Assembly: GCA_016217775.1 (NCBI GenBank)
Contig: JACRGG010000001.1
Coordinates: forward strand, 1 to 19,005
From: Microcaldota archaeon
GTDB lineage: Archaea; Micrarchaeota; Micrarchaeia; Norongarragalinales; UBA97
Reading direction: 5' to 3'
DNA: 19,005 nucleotides
In this document: positions 1-6,692 of the stretch, piece by piece
How positions within the stretch are numbered: position 1 is the stretch's first letter
Layout: every line of letters starts with the position of its first letter
Translations under genes and position numbers: made by a program
The notes under the pieces: model-generated
Database searches by the model: none
Told to the model about the DNA's origin: nothing
What the model saw: the letters and a program-made list of their open reading frames with translations, nothing else

Positions 1-120
1 GGAATAGCGATGCCGGGAATGCCGATGGGCTCTCCGGGAATGCCTGGCGGAAAGACGGAAGCGTTTGTAATATACTCTGTCGGGAAGGACGGCAGTATAA
101 GGGAGTTCACCAGGATATGA
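1..120 (+). CDS. 3' end of an unidentified CDS (partial)
   Basis: Frame 1 is open from the window edge to a TGA at 118-120 and gives the last 39 residues of a protein. The segment begins with a Met/Pro/Gly-rich stretch of repeated PGMP units and ends in a more ordinary tail (VIYSVGKDGSIREFTRI). The stop overlaps the ATG of the next gene (ATGA), a typical arrangement for translational coupling, so it is probably the upstream member of the same operon. Pro/Gly/Met-rich linkers are too common to identify the family. The protein cannot be named from this fragment. Confidence 0.6.
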   Translation, partial: GIAMPGMPMGSPGMPGGKTEAFVIYSVGKDGSIREFTRI

Positions 121-650
121 GCGTTGCGAAAAAAGCGGTTTTGGCTACTGCGCTTTTTGGAGTCCTTTCAAGGGCTGCAAGCGCGCACTGCCCGCTTTGC
201 ACTGCTGGAATAGTAGCCGCGGCGGGGGGAGCGGCGGTTTTAGGAGTGAACACCCTTGTAATCGGGTTGTTCGTCGGAGGCTTCGCGGTTTCAACCGGGG
301 CGTGGGCTGCAAACGCGCTGTTAAAGAAAGCCAGTTCAGCAATCAAGAACTTGGTTGCACTCGCGTCGTTTTTGCTCACCGTGCTTCCGGCAACGGCGTT
401 AATCCCGCCTTCATACTATCCAGTCGGAGTCTTTTGGTTTGGAGACTACGGGGGCTTGTTCAACCAAACGTACATTATAGACAAGTTTTTGGTCGGGAGC
501 ATTATTGGCGGGGCGATTGTTTTTGCAGCGCCAAGCATAAGCAAATTAGTGACTAAAGCGCGAGGGGGGAAGACAATTGTGTTCCAGGGCGTTGGAATAA
601 CGCTTTTGCTCCTGGTGACACTCGGGGCAATCCTGCAGCTTTTGGCTTAA
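117..650 (+). CDS. Multi-spanning membrane protein with CPLC motif, unknown function
   Basis: This 177-residue hydrophobic protein starts with a signal-like or first membrane segment (about residues 5-23). A His-Cys-Pro-Leu-Cys motif (H24, C25, C28) follows at the predicted membrane edge. Further membrane segments lie at roughly 30-65, 75-98, 125-147 and 155-176. A CxxC after a short N-terminal helix could be a redox pair or a metal ligand, but there is no thioredoxin fold and I do not assign a function. The ATG overlaps the stop of the preceding gene. The next gene follows within about 20 bp, so this lies inside a polycistronic run of Cys/His-bearing membrane proteins. It appears complete. 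Confidence 0.8.
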   Translation: MSVAKKAVLATALFGVLSRAASAHCPLCTAGIVAAAGGAAVLGVNTLVIGLFVGGFAVSTGAWAANALLKKASSAIKNLVALASFLLTVLPATALIPPSYYPVGVFWFGDYGGLFNQTYIIDKFLVGSIIGGAIVFAAPSISKLVTKARGGKTIVFQGVGITLLLLVTLGAILQLLA

Positions 651-669
651 AAAAGGGGTTTTGGGGAAA

Positions 670-1200
670 ATGGAATCGAGTGAGGAAAAGAAAGTGAATG
701 ATTGGCTTAGGCAAGTCGAGAAAGCGCGCGGTGGGAAAGTAGACTTGTCTAAAGACGAGGATTTGAGCATTGCGTTAATGAACTTGGTGAGCTTGGAGGA
801 GCACTTTTACTTCACTGCGATGAAAACAAATGACGGAAAGTACTTGGAAATGCTTAAGGAAGTCAGGGAACTGCGCACGGCGCTGATGAAGCAAATAGTC
901 GTAAAGCCGGTTGGGGAAGAGTGGTGCATTTCAAAGCACTTGCTTGCCGCTAGTATGAGGCTGATTGAAGTCGGGACGAAACAACTCGGAAAAGACGACA
1001 AGAAACAAGCGTGGTTCTCGTTCACCAAGGCGTTTGAATTGTATTCCTTGTTTTTCGCAATTAACCTAAAGCTGGTTGGCTCGAAAAAAATTTCCGGCGG
1101 CAATGCCGCAGGCGACGTGAAAGCCGGGGAAGCAGCCGGAATTTCCGGGAAATTCTCGCAAGTGATAAAAAAAATAGTCGACTGCTGCAAGGAATGGTAA
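670..1200 (+). CDS. Conserved hypothetical helical protein
   Basis: A soluble, mostly helical protein of about 176 residues, acidic at the N terminus. The middle (SIALMNLVSLEEHFYFTA, then WCISKHLLAASMRLIEVGTK) resembles a conserved hypothetical family I associate with CPR and DPANN genomes; this is recollection, not a search. It ends in a Cys pair (VDCCKEW) and has a Gly/Ala-rich linker before the last helix. The ATG at 670 follows GGGGAAA closely. An in-frame TTG at 661 is the alternative start and would add three residues. It sits between two membrane-protein genes and is probably cotranscribed with them. No catalytic motif was recognised. Confidence 0.75.
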   Translation: MESSEEKKVNDWLRQVEKARGGKVDLSKDEDLSIALMNLVSLEEHFYFTAMKTNDGKYLEMLKEVRELRTALMKQIVVKPVGEEWCISKHLLAASMRLIEVGTKQLGKDDKKQAWFSFTKAFELYSLFFAINLKLVGSKKISGGNAAGDVKAGEAAGISGKFSQVIKKIVDCCKEW

Positions 1201-1204
1201 TGAG

Positions 1205-1756
1205 ATGAACAAGCCAATTGTTTACGGGACTGCGGCGGGCGCCTCTTTTTTCGCATTTTATATGGCAGTGCTCACTGTACTAAACTCTTTCGAGCACGCC
1301 TTGTCGACTTTCGTGCAGTACTCTTACTTTATGATTCCGCTGATAATCGGCTTTGGGATTCAAGTCGGATTGTTTTTTTACGTGAAAAGCCGGGCGAAGG
1401 CAAAAAGCGCGCAAGGAGTTAAGGGGGCTGCCGCCGCAACCGGGGGAATAAGCAGCGCGGCAATGATTGCCTGCTGCGCGCACCACGCGACAGACGTCCT
1501 CCCGTTCCTGGGCTTGGCGGCCGCAAGCGCGTTTCTCGCCCAGTTCCAGGAATTATTTCTCGCCGTAGGCGTGTTCTCGAACGTTGTTGGAATAATGTTT
1601 ATGCTGAAAACAATCAAGGAACACGAGCTGTATGGGGAAAAAAACGTTTTCTCGCGCGAATTGTTTAAATTGGACTTGAAGAAAGCGCTTCAAGCAAGCG
1701 TTGCCGCGGGCTCGCTTGCGCTGGCAATAATTTTTTTCAACGCATTGAACAGGTGA
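1205..1756 (+). CDS. Polytopic membrane protein with CCAHH motif, possible metal handling
   Basis: This 183-residue protein has about five hydrophobic segments (roughly 5-27, 40-60, 80-112, 117-136 and 162-181) separated by short basic loops. The third segment carries Cys90-Cys91-Ala-His93-His94 followed by Asp97. Vicinal Cys plus His in or next to a membrane helix recalls mercury or copper membrane carriers such as MerT/MerC, but overall similarity to those families is not evident to me and the role is inferred. It begins four bases after the stop of the upstream gene. Its own stop lies in a GGTGA stretch that probably serves as ribosome-binding site for the next gene. Confidence 0.8.
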   Translation: MNKPIVYGTAAGASFFAFYMAVLTVLNSFEHALSTFVQYSYFMIPLIIGFGIQVGLFFYVKSRAKAKSAQGVKGAAAATGGISSAAMIACCAHHATDVLPFLGLAAASAFLAQFQELFLAVGVFSNVVGIMFMLKTIKEHELYGEKNVFSRELFKLDLKKALQASVAAGSLALAIIFFNALNR

Positions 1757-1766
1757 TACAAAAATA

Positions 1767-2234
1767 ATGGACTCCGGATTGAAGATAATGCTGTTGACGG
1801 CCTTGAGTGCACTGGTGGCCGGCGGGCTGGTTGCGGCGGTTATTTTGCTTAAAGCGCAGTCGAACTCAAACGAATTGGAGGGCGCAAGCTTTGGAAGCGT
1901 CGAGCAGGCGAAAAACCTCGAGCCCATCACCAGCGGAACTACGGGCAACGGCGACGTTGAAATTTCGCTGACGCCAAAAAGCGTGGGCGGCGGGCAAATT
2001 GTTTTCAGCGCCGCGCTCAACACGCACTCGGTTGACTTAAGCCAAATAAGCCTAAAGCAGGCTATGGCGCTGGACATTGGGGGAAAAAGGTTCTTCCCGT
2101 CAAGCGCGCCCGTGTTAAGCGGCCACCACGTGAACGGCCAAATAGTTTTCAGCACGGGAGGGGCGAGCGGGCCTTTTCAAGTAACTATAACGGGCATTCC
2201 AGTGCAAAAACAGCGGGTGTTCAAGTGGAGTTAA
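1767..2234 (+). CDS. Membrane-anchored extracytoplasmic protein, unknown function
   Basis: A 155-residue protein with one N-terminal hydrophobic helix (about 5-29), then a Ser/Asn/Gly-rich linker and a beta-rich domain expected outside the cytoplasm. The domain ends with a SGHHVNGQIVF segment (His120-His121) and a terminal RVFKWS. This layout suggests a small exported beta-sandwich domain with possible metal ligands, but no family is recognised. A GGTGA ribosome-binding site overlaps the previous stop about 10 nt before the ATG, so it is cotranscribed with the CCAHH protein. The last residues encode no obvious sorting signal. Confidence 0.75.
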   Translation: MDSGLKIMLLTALSALVAGGLVAAVILLKAQSNSNELEGASFGSVEQAKNLEPITSGTTGNGDVEISLTPKSVGGGQIVFSAALNTHSVDLSQISLKQAMALDIGGKRFFPSSAPVLSGHHVNGQIVFSTGGASGPFQVTITGIPVQKQRVFKWS

Positions 2235-2283
2235 TAAAAGCAATTGAGGGAAAGAAAAAACAAATAAAGGAGATGAAAGGAAA

Positions 2284-2550
2284 ATGTTCGAGAAAATAAT
2301 GAATGAAATAAGGCACAACCACTTCGCGATGATGGCAGTGTGCTGCATTGCGCCAATCATAGCGATTTTCGTAATGCAAGCCGCGGGGATTAAGGGCGGG
2401 ATAGTGTACGTGATTGCAATAGCCTTGTGCATTGGCGCCCACGCGCTAATGATGGGAATGGGCGGGGGGCACGAAAAGCACGCGGGCGATGAAAAGAAAC
2501 AAGAACAAGACGGAAAAGAGGAAAGGAGTGAACACGCATCATGCCACTAG
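2284..2550 (+). CDS. Small DUF2933-like membrane protein with His/Cys-rich tail
   Basis: This 88-residue protein has two membrane helices (about 15-34 and 37-59). Cys20-Cys21 lies in the first. A HALMMGMGGGHEKH segment (His53, His63, His66) follows the second, and the charged tail ends HASCH. The pattern of a short membrane protein with Met/His/Gly after the last helix resembles DUF2933-type proteins found near copper or heavy-metal genes; the resemblance is from memory. Purine-rich sequence with GGAG and AAGGA precedes the ATG. Its last ten bases overlap the start of the next small gene, implying translational coupling. Confidence 0.7.
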   Translation: MFEKIMNEIRHNHFAMMAVCCIAPIIAIFVMQAAGIKGGIVYVIAIALCIGAHALMMGMGGGHEKHAGDEKKQEQDGKEERSEHASCH

Positions 2551-2645
2551 ACAGGAAAACGGTTTGGCCTTGGGCGAAAAACGCGTTTTGGATAGGGTTG
2601 TTCATAGCCGCGTACTTTGCGATGACCAAGGCGATGCACCAATAA
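2541..2645 (+). CDS. 34-residue membrane microprotein
   Basis: A short frame opens with ATG at 2541, ten bases before the upstream gene ends, and runs to TAA at 2643-2645. The product is 34 residues: a Lys/Arg-containing N terminus with two Trp (VWPWAKN), one hydrophobic helix (roughly 15-27), and a tail ending TKAMHQ. GAAAGGAGTGA about 10 nt before the ATG is a good Shine-Dalgarno for this start, lying inside the preceding gene. The strong site, overlap and tidy single-helix product make it a credible gene despite its length. Function unknown; it may be a small subunit or regulator of its membrane neighbours. Confidence 0.6.
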   Translation: MPLDRKTVWPWAKNAFWIGLFIAAYFAMTKAMHQ

Positions 2646-2679
2646 ATTGAAATACGACAATGGCATTCATATGTAATCA

Positions 2680-2687
2680 GGGGGTGA
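2680..2687 (+). promoter_or_regulatory. Strong Shine-Dalgarno site
   Basis: GGGGGTGA lies five bases before the ATG at 2692. It matches the 3' end of this organism's own 16S rRNA, which carries ATCACCTCC, and fixes the start of the downstream gene. Confidence 0.7.
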
Positions 2688-2691
2688 AAAA

Positions 2692-2955
2692 ATGGATAAG
2701 ATTAACGAAAAACAAGCTTCTCTCGCTCTAGGGTCTTTGTTTGGCTTAGTCAGCTTGGGCTGCGGAATTTTAGTGTACGCAATTCCGGACGCTGCAATGT
2801 CGTTGTTCACTTCAATGATTCACTCGAGCCTGCCGTGGCAGAAAACAGTTTTCGACGCTGGGAGGTTCGCGCAGGGGCTAGTGGCCGCAGTAGTGCTAGG
2901 ATTAGTATTAGGCTATGCGTTCGCAAAATTATACAATTACTTTGCGAAAAAATAG
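2692..2955 (+). CDS. Small two-helix membrane protein (DUF5676-like arrangement)
   Basis: An 87-residue protein with two long hydrophobic helices (about 10-37 and 58-82) joined by a short loop containing SSLPWQK, ending in LYNYFAKK. The two-helix plan with an aromatic YNYF tail recalls DUF5676 membrane proteins, which often accompany metal-resistance genes, but this is a weak assignment. A strong Shine-Dalgarno supports the start. It is separated by 46 bp from the preceding microprotein and probably closes the left-hand operon, because the next gene converges on it with only 12 bp between the stops. Confidence 0.7.
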   Translation: MDKINEKQASLALGSLFGLVSLGCGILVYAIPDAAMSLFTSMIHSSLPWQKTVFDAGRFAQGLVAAVVLGLVLGYAFAKLYNYFAKK

Positions 2956-2967
2956 TTTGGAAAACAA

Positions 2968-4014
2968 TTACTTCGTTGCCGGCTGTTGCTGGGTGAGGCA
3001 GTGCCACGAGCCGAAGCCGTAGACGACTTGCTTGGACGGCAAGCCGATTATTTCACGGCCCTTAAAACACTCTTTCAGCAAATCAAGCGCCGCCGAATCG
3101 TTTTTTTCCCCGAAAATCGGCGAGATTACGCACGAGTTTGTTACGTAAAAATTCGCGTAACTAGCGGGCAATCGCCTCTCGTCGAAAACGTTTCCCGGCA
3201 TCGGCAAGTCAATCACGTCAAAACCCGAGTCGGACAATATTTTCTTGTTTTCCGCCATTAAAGGGTAATTAGCTGAATCAGTTTTTTCCGGCGAGCAAAC
3301 CAAGACCTTGTTCTTGCTGACAAAACGCGCGATGTCATCAACGTGCCCGTCAGTATCATCCCCCTCAATCCCATCCTTAAGCCAAACAACGTTATCCACG
3401 CCCAAGTAATCCTTCAAATAGCCGCCGATTTGCGCCTTGGACAAATTAGAGTTGCGGTTTTTGTTCAAAAGGCATTGCTGGGTTGTCAAAACCGTTCCCG
3501 CGCCGTTAACGTCAATCGAACCGCCCTCCATCACAATACCCGGCTTGAACACTCTAACGTCGAGCAATTCATTAATCTTGCTTGGAATAATCTTGTCGTT
3601 AGACAAAGGCTCTTCGCTCTCGTACTTCTCCCCCCAAGCGTTGAAAACCCACTCGACCATAGCAAGTTCCTTCTTGTCCTTGCTTAGCAGGAAAGTCGGG
3701 CCGCAGTCGCGAATCCACGAGTCCATAGTCGGAATAGAGTGGAAAAAAATATTTTGCCTATTCGCAAAATCGTTTTCGAAAATCAGTTTACCCGCCAATT
3801 CCTTGACTGAATTGCTTTCAACCAGCAAATTAACTTTCTCGCCGACAGACACGCGGGCGAGCATCTGCGCGTAAACCTTTTGAACGCCTTCAAGCCGCCC
3901 GTCAGGCCAAGTGTTCTCGTTGTGAGGAAAAATTACCCAAGTAGACTCGTGCTCCTCCCACTCGGCGGGCATTGAAAAACCAAGCGATGAAGGCGATTGT
4001 CGTTCCATAAGCAT
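2968..4014 (-). CDS. aguA: Agmatine deiminase
   Basis: A 348-residue member of the peptidyl-arginine/agmatine deiminase fold. It hydrolyses agmatine to N-carbamoylputrescine and ammonia in the cytoplasm. Family marks appear in order: MPAEWEEHESTWVIFPHN near the N terminus, RDCGPTF (about 100-107), a GGSIDVNG block (about 165), DGHVDDIARF with catalytic-type His and Asp (about 223-232), and the C-terminal SWHCLTQQQP, whose Cys339 is the expected nucleophile. Length is normal for the family. ATG at 4014 is supported by GAGGT at 4020-4024. It lies 33 bp downstream of the N-carbamoylputrescine amidase on the same strand, so the two enzymes form consecutive pathway steps. Confidence 0.93.
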   Translation of the reverse strand: MLMERQSPSSLGFSMPAEWEEHESTWVIFPHNENTWPDGRLEGVQKVYAQMLARVSVGEKVNLLVESNSVKELAGKLIFENDFANRQNIFFHSIPTMDSWIRDCGPTFLLSKDKKELAMVEWVFNAWGEKYESEEPLSNDKIIPSKINELLDVRVFKPGIVMEGGSIDVNGAGTVLTTQQCLLNKNRNSNLSKAQIGGYLKDYLGVDNVVWLKDGIEGDDTDGHVDDIARFVSKNKVLVCSPEKTDSANYPLMAENKKILSDSGFDVIDLPMPGNVFDERRLPASYANFYVTNSCVISPIFGEKNDSAALDLLKECFKGREIIGLPSKQVVYGFGSWHCLTQQQPATK

Positions 4015-4047
4015 TAATTACCTCAAAATAGCATATCTTAAAAAAAA

Positions 4048-4920
4048 TTAGCCACGAGATTGTTTTTCAATCCCGGAATAGGCGTCGCTCCTGCGGTCGC
4101 GGAAAAACGGCCAGCCCTCGCGCTGTTCCTTAATCAAATCCAAATCGCATTGCGCAATCAAAACTTCTTCCTTATCCTTACTCGCTTGGGCGATTACTTG
4201 GCCGTCGGGCGAGCACACGAAGGAATTCCCCCAAAACTCGATGTCGTCTTCCACTCCAACGCGGTTTACTGCCGCGACGAACACTCCGTTTGCTATCGCG
4301 TGGCTTTTTTGAATCGTCAGCCAAGCCTCCAGCTGCGCTTTTTGAATCGTTTTGTCCAAGCGGTCGGCTCCGCCCCACCCGATTGCGGTCGGATAAAAAA
4401 TTATTTGCGCGCCGGCTAATGAAACCAGCCTAGCGGCTTCGGGAAACCACTGGTCGTAGCAAATTAAAGGCGCGATTTTAGCGCTGCCTAAGTCAAACGA
4501 CTTGAATCCCGAGTCGCCTGGAGTAAAATAATACTTTTCGTAAAAACGCGGGTCGTACGGAACGTGCATTTTCCTATAAGTGCCGGCGAGCTTGCCCCTC
4601 GAGTCGATTACTACCGCGGTGTTGAAGTATTTTCCTTCCTTTGTTTTCTCGAAAACCGAGCCGATTAAGTTGACTTTGTTTTTTTTAGCCGACTCGCACA
4701 ACGCGTTCGAAGTAGGGCCGGGAATTGACTCGGCTAGTGAAAAATTTTTCTTGTCTTCATACTGCGCGAAGTACTTAGTGAGAAATAATTCTTGGAGGCA
4801 AATTATTTGCGCGCCTTTTTGAGCGGCTTGCGCAATTAATGAAAGTGTTTTCTCCAAGTTTTGCCCCGCGTCGCCACTGGCACAAGCTTGAATCAAACCG
4901 ATTTTAACCAAGTTTGGCAT
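4048..4920 (-). CDS. aguB: N-carbamoylputrescine amidase (nitrilase superfamily)
   Basis: A carbon-nitrogen hydrolase of 290 residues that should convert N-carbamoylputrescine to putrescine, carbon dioxide and ammonia. The Glu-Lys-Cys triad is visible: Glu44 in LQELFL, Lys116 in YRKMHVPYD and Cys154 in PLICYDQWFPE. The YRKMHVPYDP block and the DQWFPEAARL block following Cys are characteristic of the AguB branch rather than of general nitrilases. I chose ATG at 4920 because the product then begins close to VKIGLIQ as is normal; an in-frame TTG at 4929 would add three residues. The adjoining agmatine deiminase supports the assignment. Confidence 0.93.
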   Translation of the reverse strand: MPNLVKIGLIQACASGDAGQNLEKTLSLIAQAAQKGAQIICLQELFLTKYFAQYEDKKNFSLAESIPGPTSNALCESAKKNKVNLIGSVFEKTKEGKYFNTAVVIDSRGKLAGTYRKMHVPYDPRFYEKYYFTPGDSGFKSFDLGSAKIAPLICYDQWFPEAARLVSLAGAQIIFYPTAIGWGGADRLDKTIQKAQLEAWLTIQKSHAIANGVFVAAVNRVGVEDDIEFWGNSFVCSPDGQVIAQASKDKEEVLIAQCDLDLIKEQREGWPFFRDRRSDAYSGIEKQSRG

Positions 4921-4938
4921 AAAAATCAATAAAAATAG

Positions 4939-5367
4939 TTACGCGTGCGTAGGCACTAGTTTTTTTACGTAAATTCGTGGTCTTACCTTCCACCCTTTTT
5001 CTCCCGCGAGCTTGAACGCTTGATTCGTATACGGGTTTATGTGTTTTAGCGCGCCGAAAAAAGCGCATACCCTTCCGGCAAAAGTCAGTTCGTTGAGGCT
5101 TCCCGCCATCTCCAAATTGATTTTGGCGCTTGGATTCGCGGGCTTGAATACGAGCTCGTGGTTTCCGCCATTTCCGTTCAAGACAAGCTTTTGCTTCACC
5201 AGCTTCAAGCCGAATTGCTTCAAGTGCTCGCGGACTTGCGCGGCCTTGTGCCAGTGGCAGCCAGTCACGCGCACGTGGAGCGTATCGCGGGTTTGCTTTA
5301 CTACGTCAAGATTCTCCCTCTCCAAAAAACGGCCCAGCAGCGTTGGAACTTTGGTATAGAAAGTCAT
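4939..5367 (-). CDS. Hypothetical basic protein
   Basis: A 142-residue protein with no membrane segment and many Lys/Arg/His residues. A TGCHWHKAAQ segment with Cys and two His lies near residue 57, and the C terminus is WKVRPRIYVKKLVPTHA. I do not recognise the family. It is the first gene of a likely three-gene minus-strand operon, ending 18 bp before the amidase ATG, so a link to polyamine metabolism is possible but only by position. The T-rich segment about 25 nt upstream of the ATG may be a weak promoter for a nearly leaderless message. Confidence 0.65.
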   Translation of the reverse strand: MTFYTKVPTLLGRFLERENLDVVKQTRDTLHVRVTGCHWHKAAQVREHLKQFGLKLVKQKLVLNGNGGNHELVFKPANPSAKINLEMAGSLNELTFAGRVCAFFGALKHINPYTNQAFKLAGEKGWKVRPRIYVKKLVPTHA

Positions 5368-5392
5368 ATGAATAATAGTGGATTAACGAGTT

Positions 5393-5399
5393 AAAAAAA
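5393..5399 (-). terminator. Candidate oligo-T terminator of the rRNA operon
   Basis: Seven consecutive T residues on the minus strand lie about 300 nt beyond the 23S 3' end and just upstream of the next minus-strand gene. Archaeal termination commonly uses such T tracts. A second T7 at 5484-5490 is an alternative and sits in the loop of a GC-rich hairpin. Confidence 0.35.
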
Positions 5400-5404
5400 C
5401 CAAT

Positions 5405-5516
5405 TGTTTTTCACGAGTGAAGCTGCGAGCCCGCAAGCGTGAAGCTAAAGCTCGTGCAAGCAAAGCTGGGGCTGGAGCAGCGTAAAAAAATAAAGTGCTT
5501 GCGCGCTCCAAAACCA
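5405..5516. other. GC-rich hairpin-forming segment in the rRNA trailer, no gene
   Basis: This segment is GC-rich, while its flanks are A/T-rich. CACGAG at 5412-5417 pairs with CTCGTG at 5451-5456 around further GCT/AGC repeats, and GGAGC near 5475 can pair with GCTCC near 5506 around an A/T-rich loop. There is no convincing reading frame on either strand and no tRNA or 5S rRNA signature. It could be a structured trailer, a small RNA, or the remains of an insertion. Confidence 0.4.
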
Positions 5517-5517
5517 C

Positions 5518-5570
5518 GGGGGTTTGGGCAGTCACGAACTAAGGGGGACAACCCCCTTGGGTTGTGATTT
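5518..5570 (+). repeat. Dispersed hairpin repeat, copy A
   Basis: This stretch matches 15422-15477 over about 55 bases, starting GGGGGTTTGGGCAGTC and ending TTGGGTTGTGA. An inner stem AAGGGGG/CCCCCTT has loop ACAA. An outer stem pairs TCACGAACT with GGGTTGTGA. Loop and flank differ from copy B while the stems are kept. It lies between the rRNA processing stem and the terminator region. No coding capacity is evident. Confidence 0.7.
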
Positions 5571-5573
5571 GAG

Positions 5574-5623
5574 AAAGGGTGCTTTATTTCACGCCGTTGT
5601 TGGTGTGAAAAAACGATAGTTTA
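5574..5623 (-). other. Pre-23S processing stem, 3' arm with BHB half-site
   Basis: The transcript of this segment can pair with the 23S leader at 10034-10080 over a long, slightly irregular stem that includes GGTGTGAAAAAAC and its complement. Within it, central-helix GTGA (5589-5592) is followed by a three-base bulge AAT (5586-5588). The leader supplies TCAT followed by bulge GAA. This is the archaeal BHB geometry expected for excision of pre-23S by the splicing endonuclease. Confidence 0.7.
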
Positions 5624-5991
5624 AGCCAAATTGTAGTTGGCAAAAAGTTCTTTTTTCTAAAAAAACACTTTCATTAAAATGCTTTTCGAATGATTTTTTT
5701 AGAAAATAACAGTCTTTAGTGACGGTTTGCTGAACACCTCGCTTGCGCTTGGTGCGTACACATCCGTTCTATCAAAGGAGTCTGCTAGCTCCCGACTTTT
5801 AAGAATTCTCGTTTTAGGAGTGGCTTCATCCTTAGATGCTTTCAGGACTTATCCACTGGCGCGTGGCTACTCAGCCTCCCTGTAGAGAGCTGACACACTA
5901 GAGGCGCCGGTTCTCCGTTCCTCTCGTACTTAGAGAACCATTCCCTCAGAATTCCAAGCAATCCTAGAAGATGCCACCGAACTGTCTCGCG

Positions 5992-6692
5992 CATGTTTAA
6001 ACCCGCTCTTATGAATTCGAGTACGGCATGGACTATACCATCATCCACTTGCGTGCAGCAAATGGAGACTAGCGTATTAGCCTTGCTTTAATGCAAGACT
6101 CTCAGGCAAAAGCCTTCAGTCTCTACGGGGTTAAAGTCATTTTAACAACTTCACTCGTTACGGTTCTTTTCTTAGAGTAATTCAATTCCTTGAATTGATC
6201 TACTAAGGCGCAAGCTTCAAGAAAGTCCTTGTTTGACTTCACTTTCTTGAGTTTCATTAGGATTTTCAGCCCTAATTTCACTTGCTTTTTCTTGAACCGA
6301 ACGTGCGGTTGCAGAAGTTTCAGAATTCTCTGAACTTCCTTTGGTTCAACAATCGTATAATCGCTGATTCCCGTTTTACGATGACGAATGTATCCTACTT
6401 TGAGAATTTTCTTAAACCAAAGCAAGTTTTCGCTGTTATCGGTTTTTTGATAGAACGAAATACTTGTTCTGATCTGGAATTTTCTTTTGTAGTCTTTCCT
6501 CCGAACTATTTGGAAGAAAATACTTCCGTCGCCGTCTAGGAAACCAGCAATGTATGCACGAATTGTTGAATTCAAATGACTCAACTTCCCTCGGTATTGC
6601 CATAACGTTGACAGTAATTAACGTTAAGGTTTCACCGATATGAGCTAGTTTTATTTTTCGCGTCCTTGCGAACGCGCAACGCCTTTGTGTTG
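5992..6692 (-). mobile_element. Group I intron at 23S position equivalent to E. coli 2593
   Basis: The 23S helix-93 sequence is interrupted after GAACGT (exon ends at 6693 with T), and conserved CGCGAGACAGTTCGG resumes at 5991. Group I rules are met. The 5' exon ends in U. The intron ends in G (5992). P1 forms between exon GAACGU and intron GCGUUC with a U.G pair at the splice site, extended by CAAC/GUUG. Core segments resembling P (TCGGTGAAACC, about 6622-6638), Q (GGCAATACCGAGGG, 6585-6601), R (GAGACTGAAGGC, about 6112-6124) and S (GATGGTATAGTCC, 6030-6042) occur in the proper order. The homing-endonuclease gene lies between Q and R. Length 701 nt. No BHB fits these borders. Confidence 0.82.
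6123..6584 (-). CDS. I-CreI-like LAGLIDADG homing endonuclease (intron-encoded)
   Basis: A 153-residue single-motif LAGLIDADG protein, expected to act as a homodimer that cuts intronless 23S genes at the insertion site. IAGFLDGDGSI (about 12-22) carries Asp19, equivalent to the catalytic Asp20 of I-CreI. Similarity to I-CreI as I remember it continues through VGYIRHRKTGISDY, LLQPHVRFKKKQVKLGLKI and VDQFKELNYSKKRTVTSE, with nearly the same total length. The start is a TTG directly after the Q segment; no upstream ATG exists. The stop lies within the R segment, so the gene fits between catalytic-core strands. The insertion point matches the known I-CreI target region in 23S rRNA. Confidence 0.88.
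   Translation of the reverse strand: MSHLNSTIRAYIAGFLDGDGSIFFQIVRRKDYKRKFQIRTSISFYQKTDNSENLLWFKKILKVGYIRHRKTGISDYTIVEPKEVQRILKLLQPHVRFKKKQVKLGLKILMKLKKVKSNKDFLEACALVDQFKELNYSKKRTVTSEVVKMTLTP

Noticed and set aside
5405..5704. 5S rRNA or a second tRNA downstream of 23S
   Set aside because: No 5S loop signatures, no cloverleaf and no TTCRANY T-loop were found; 5S must be elsewhere.
6123..6692. BHB interpretation of the L2593 intron
   Set aside because: Several border placements were tried for a 3-4-3 bulge-helix-bulge and none paired, whereas group I P1, exon U and terminal G fit without adjustment.
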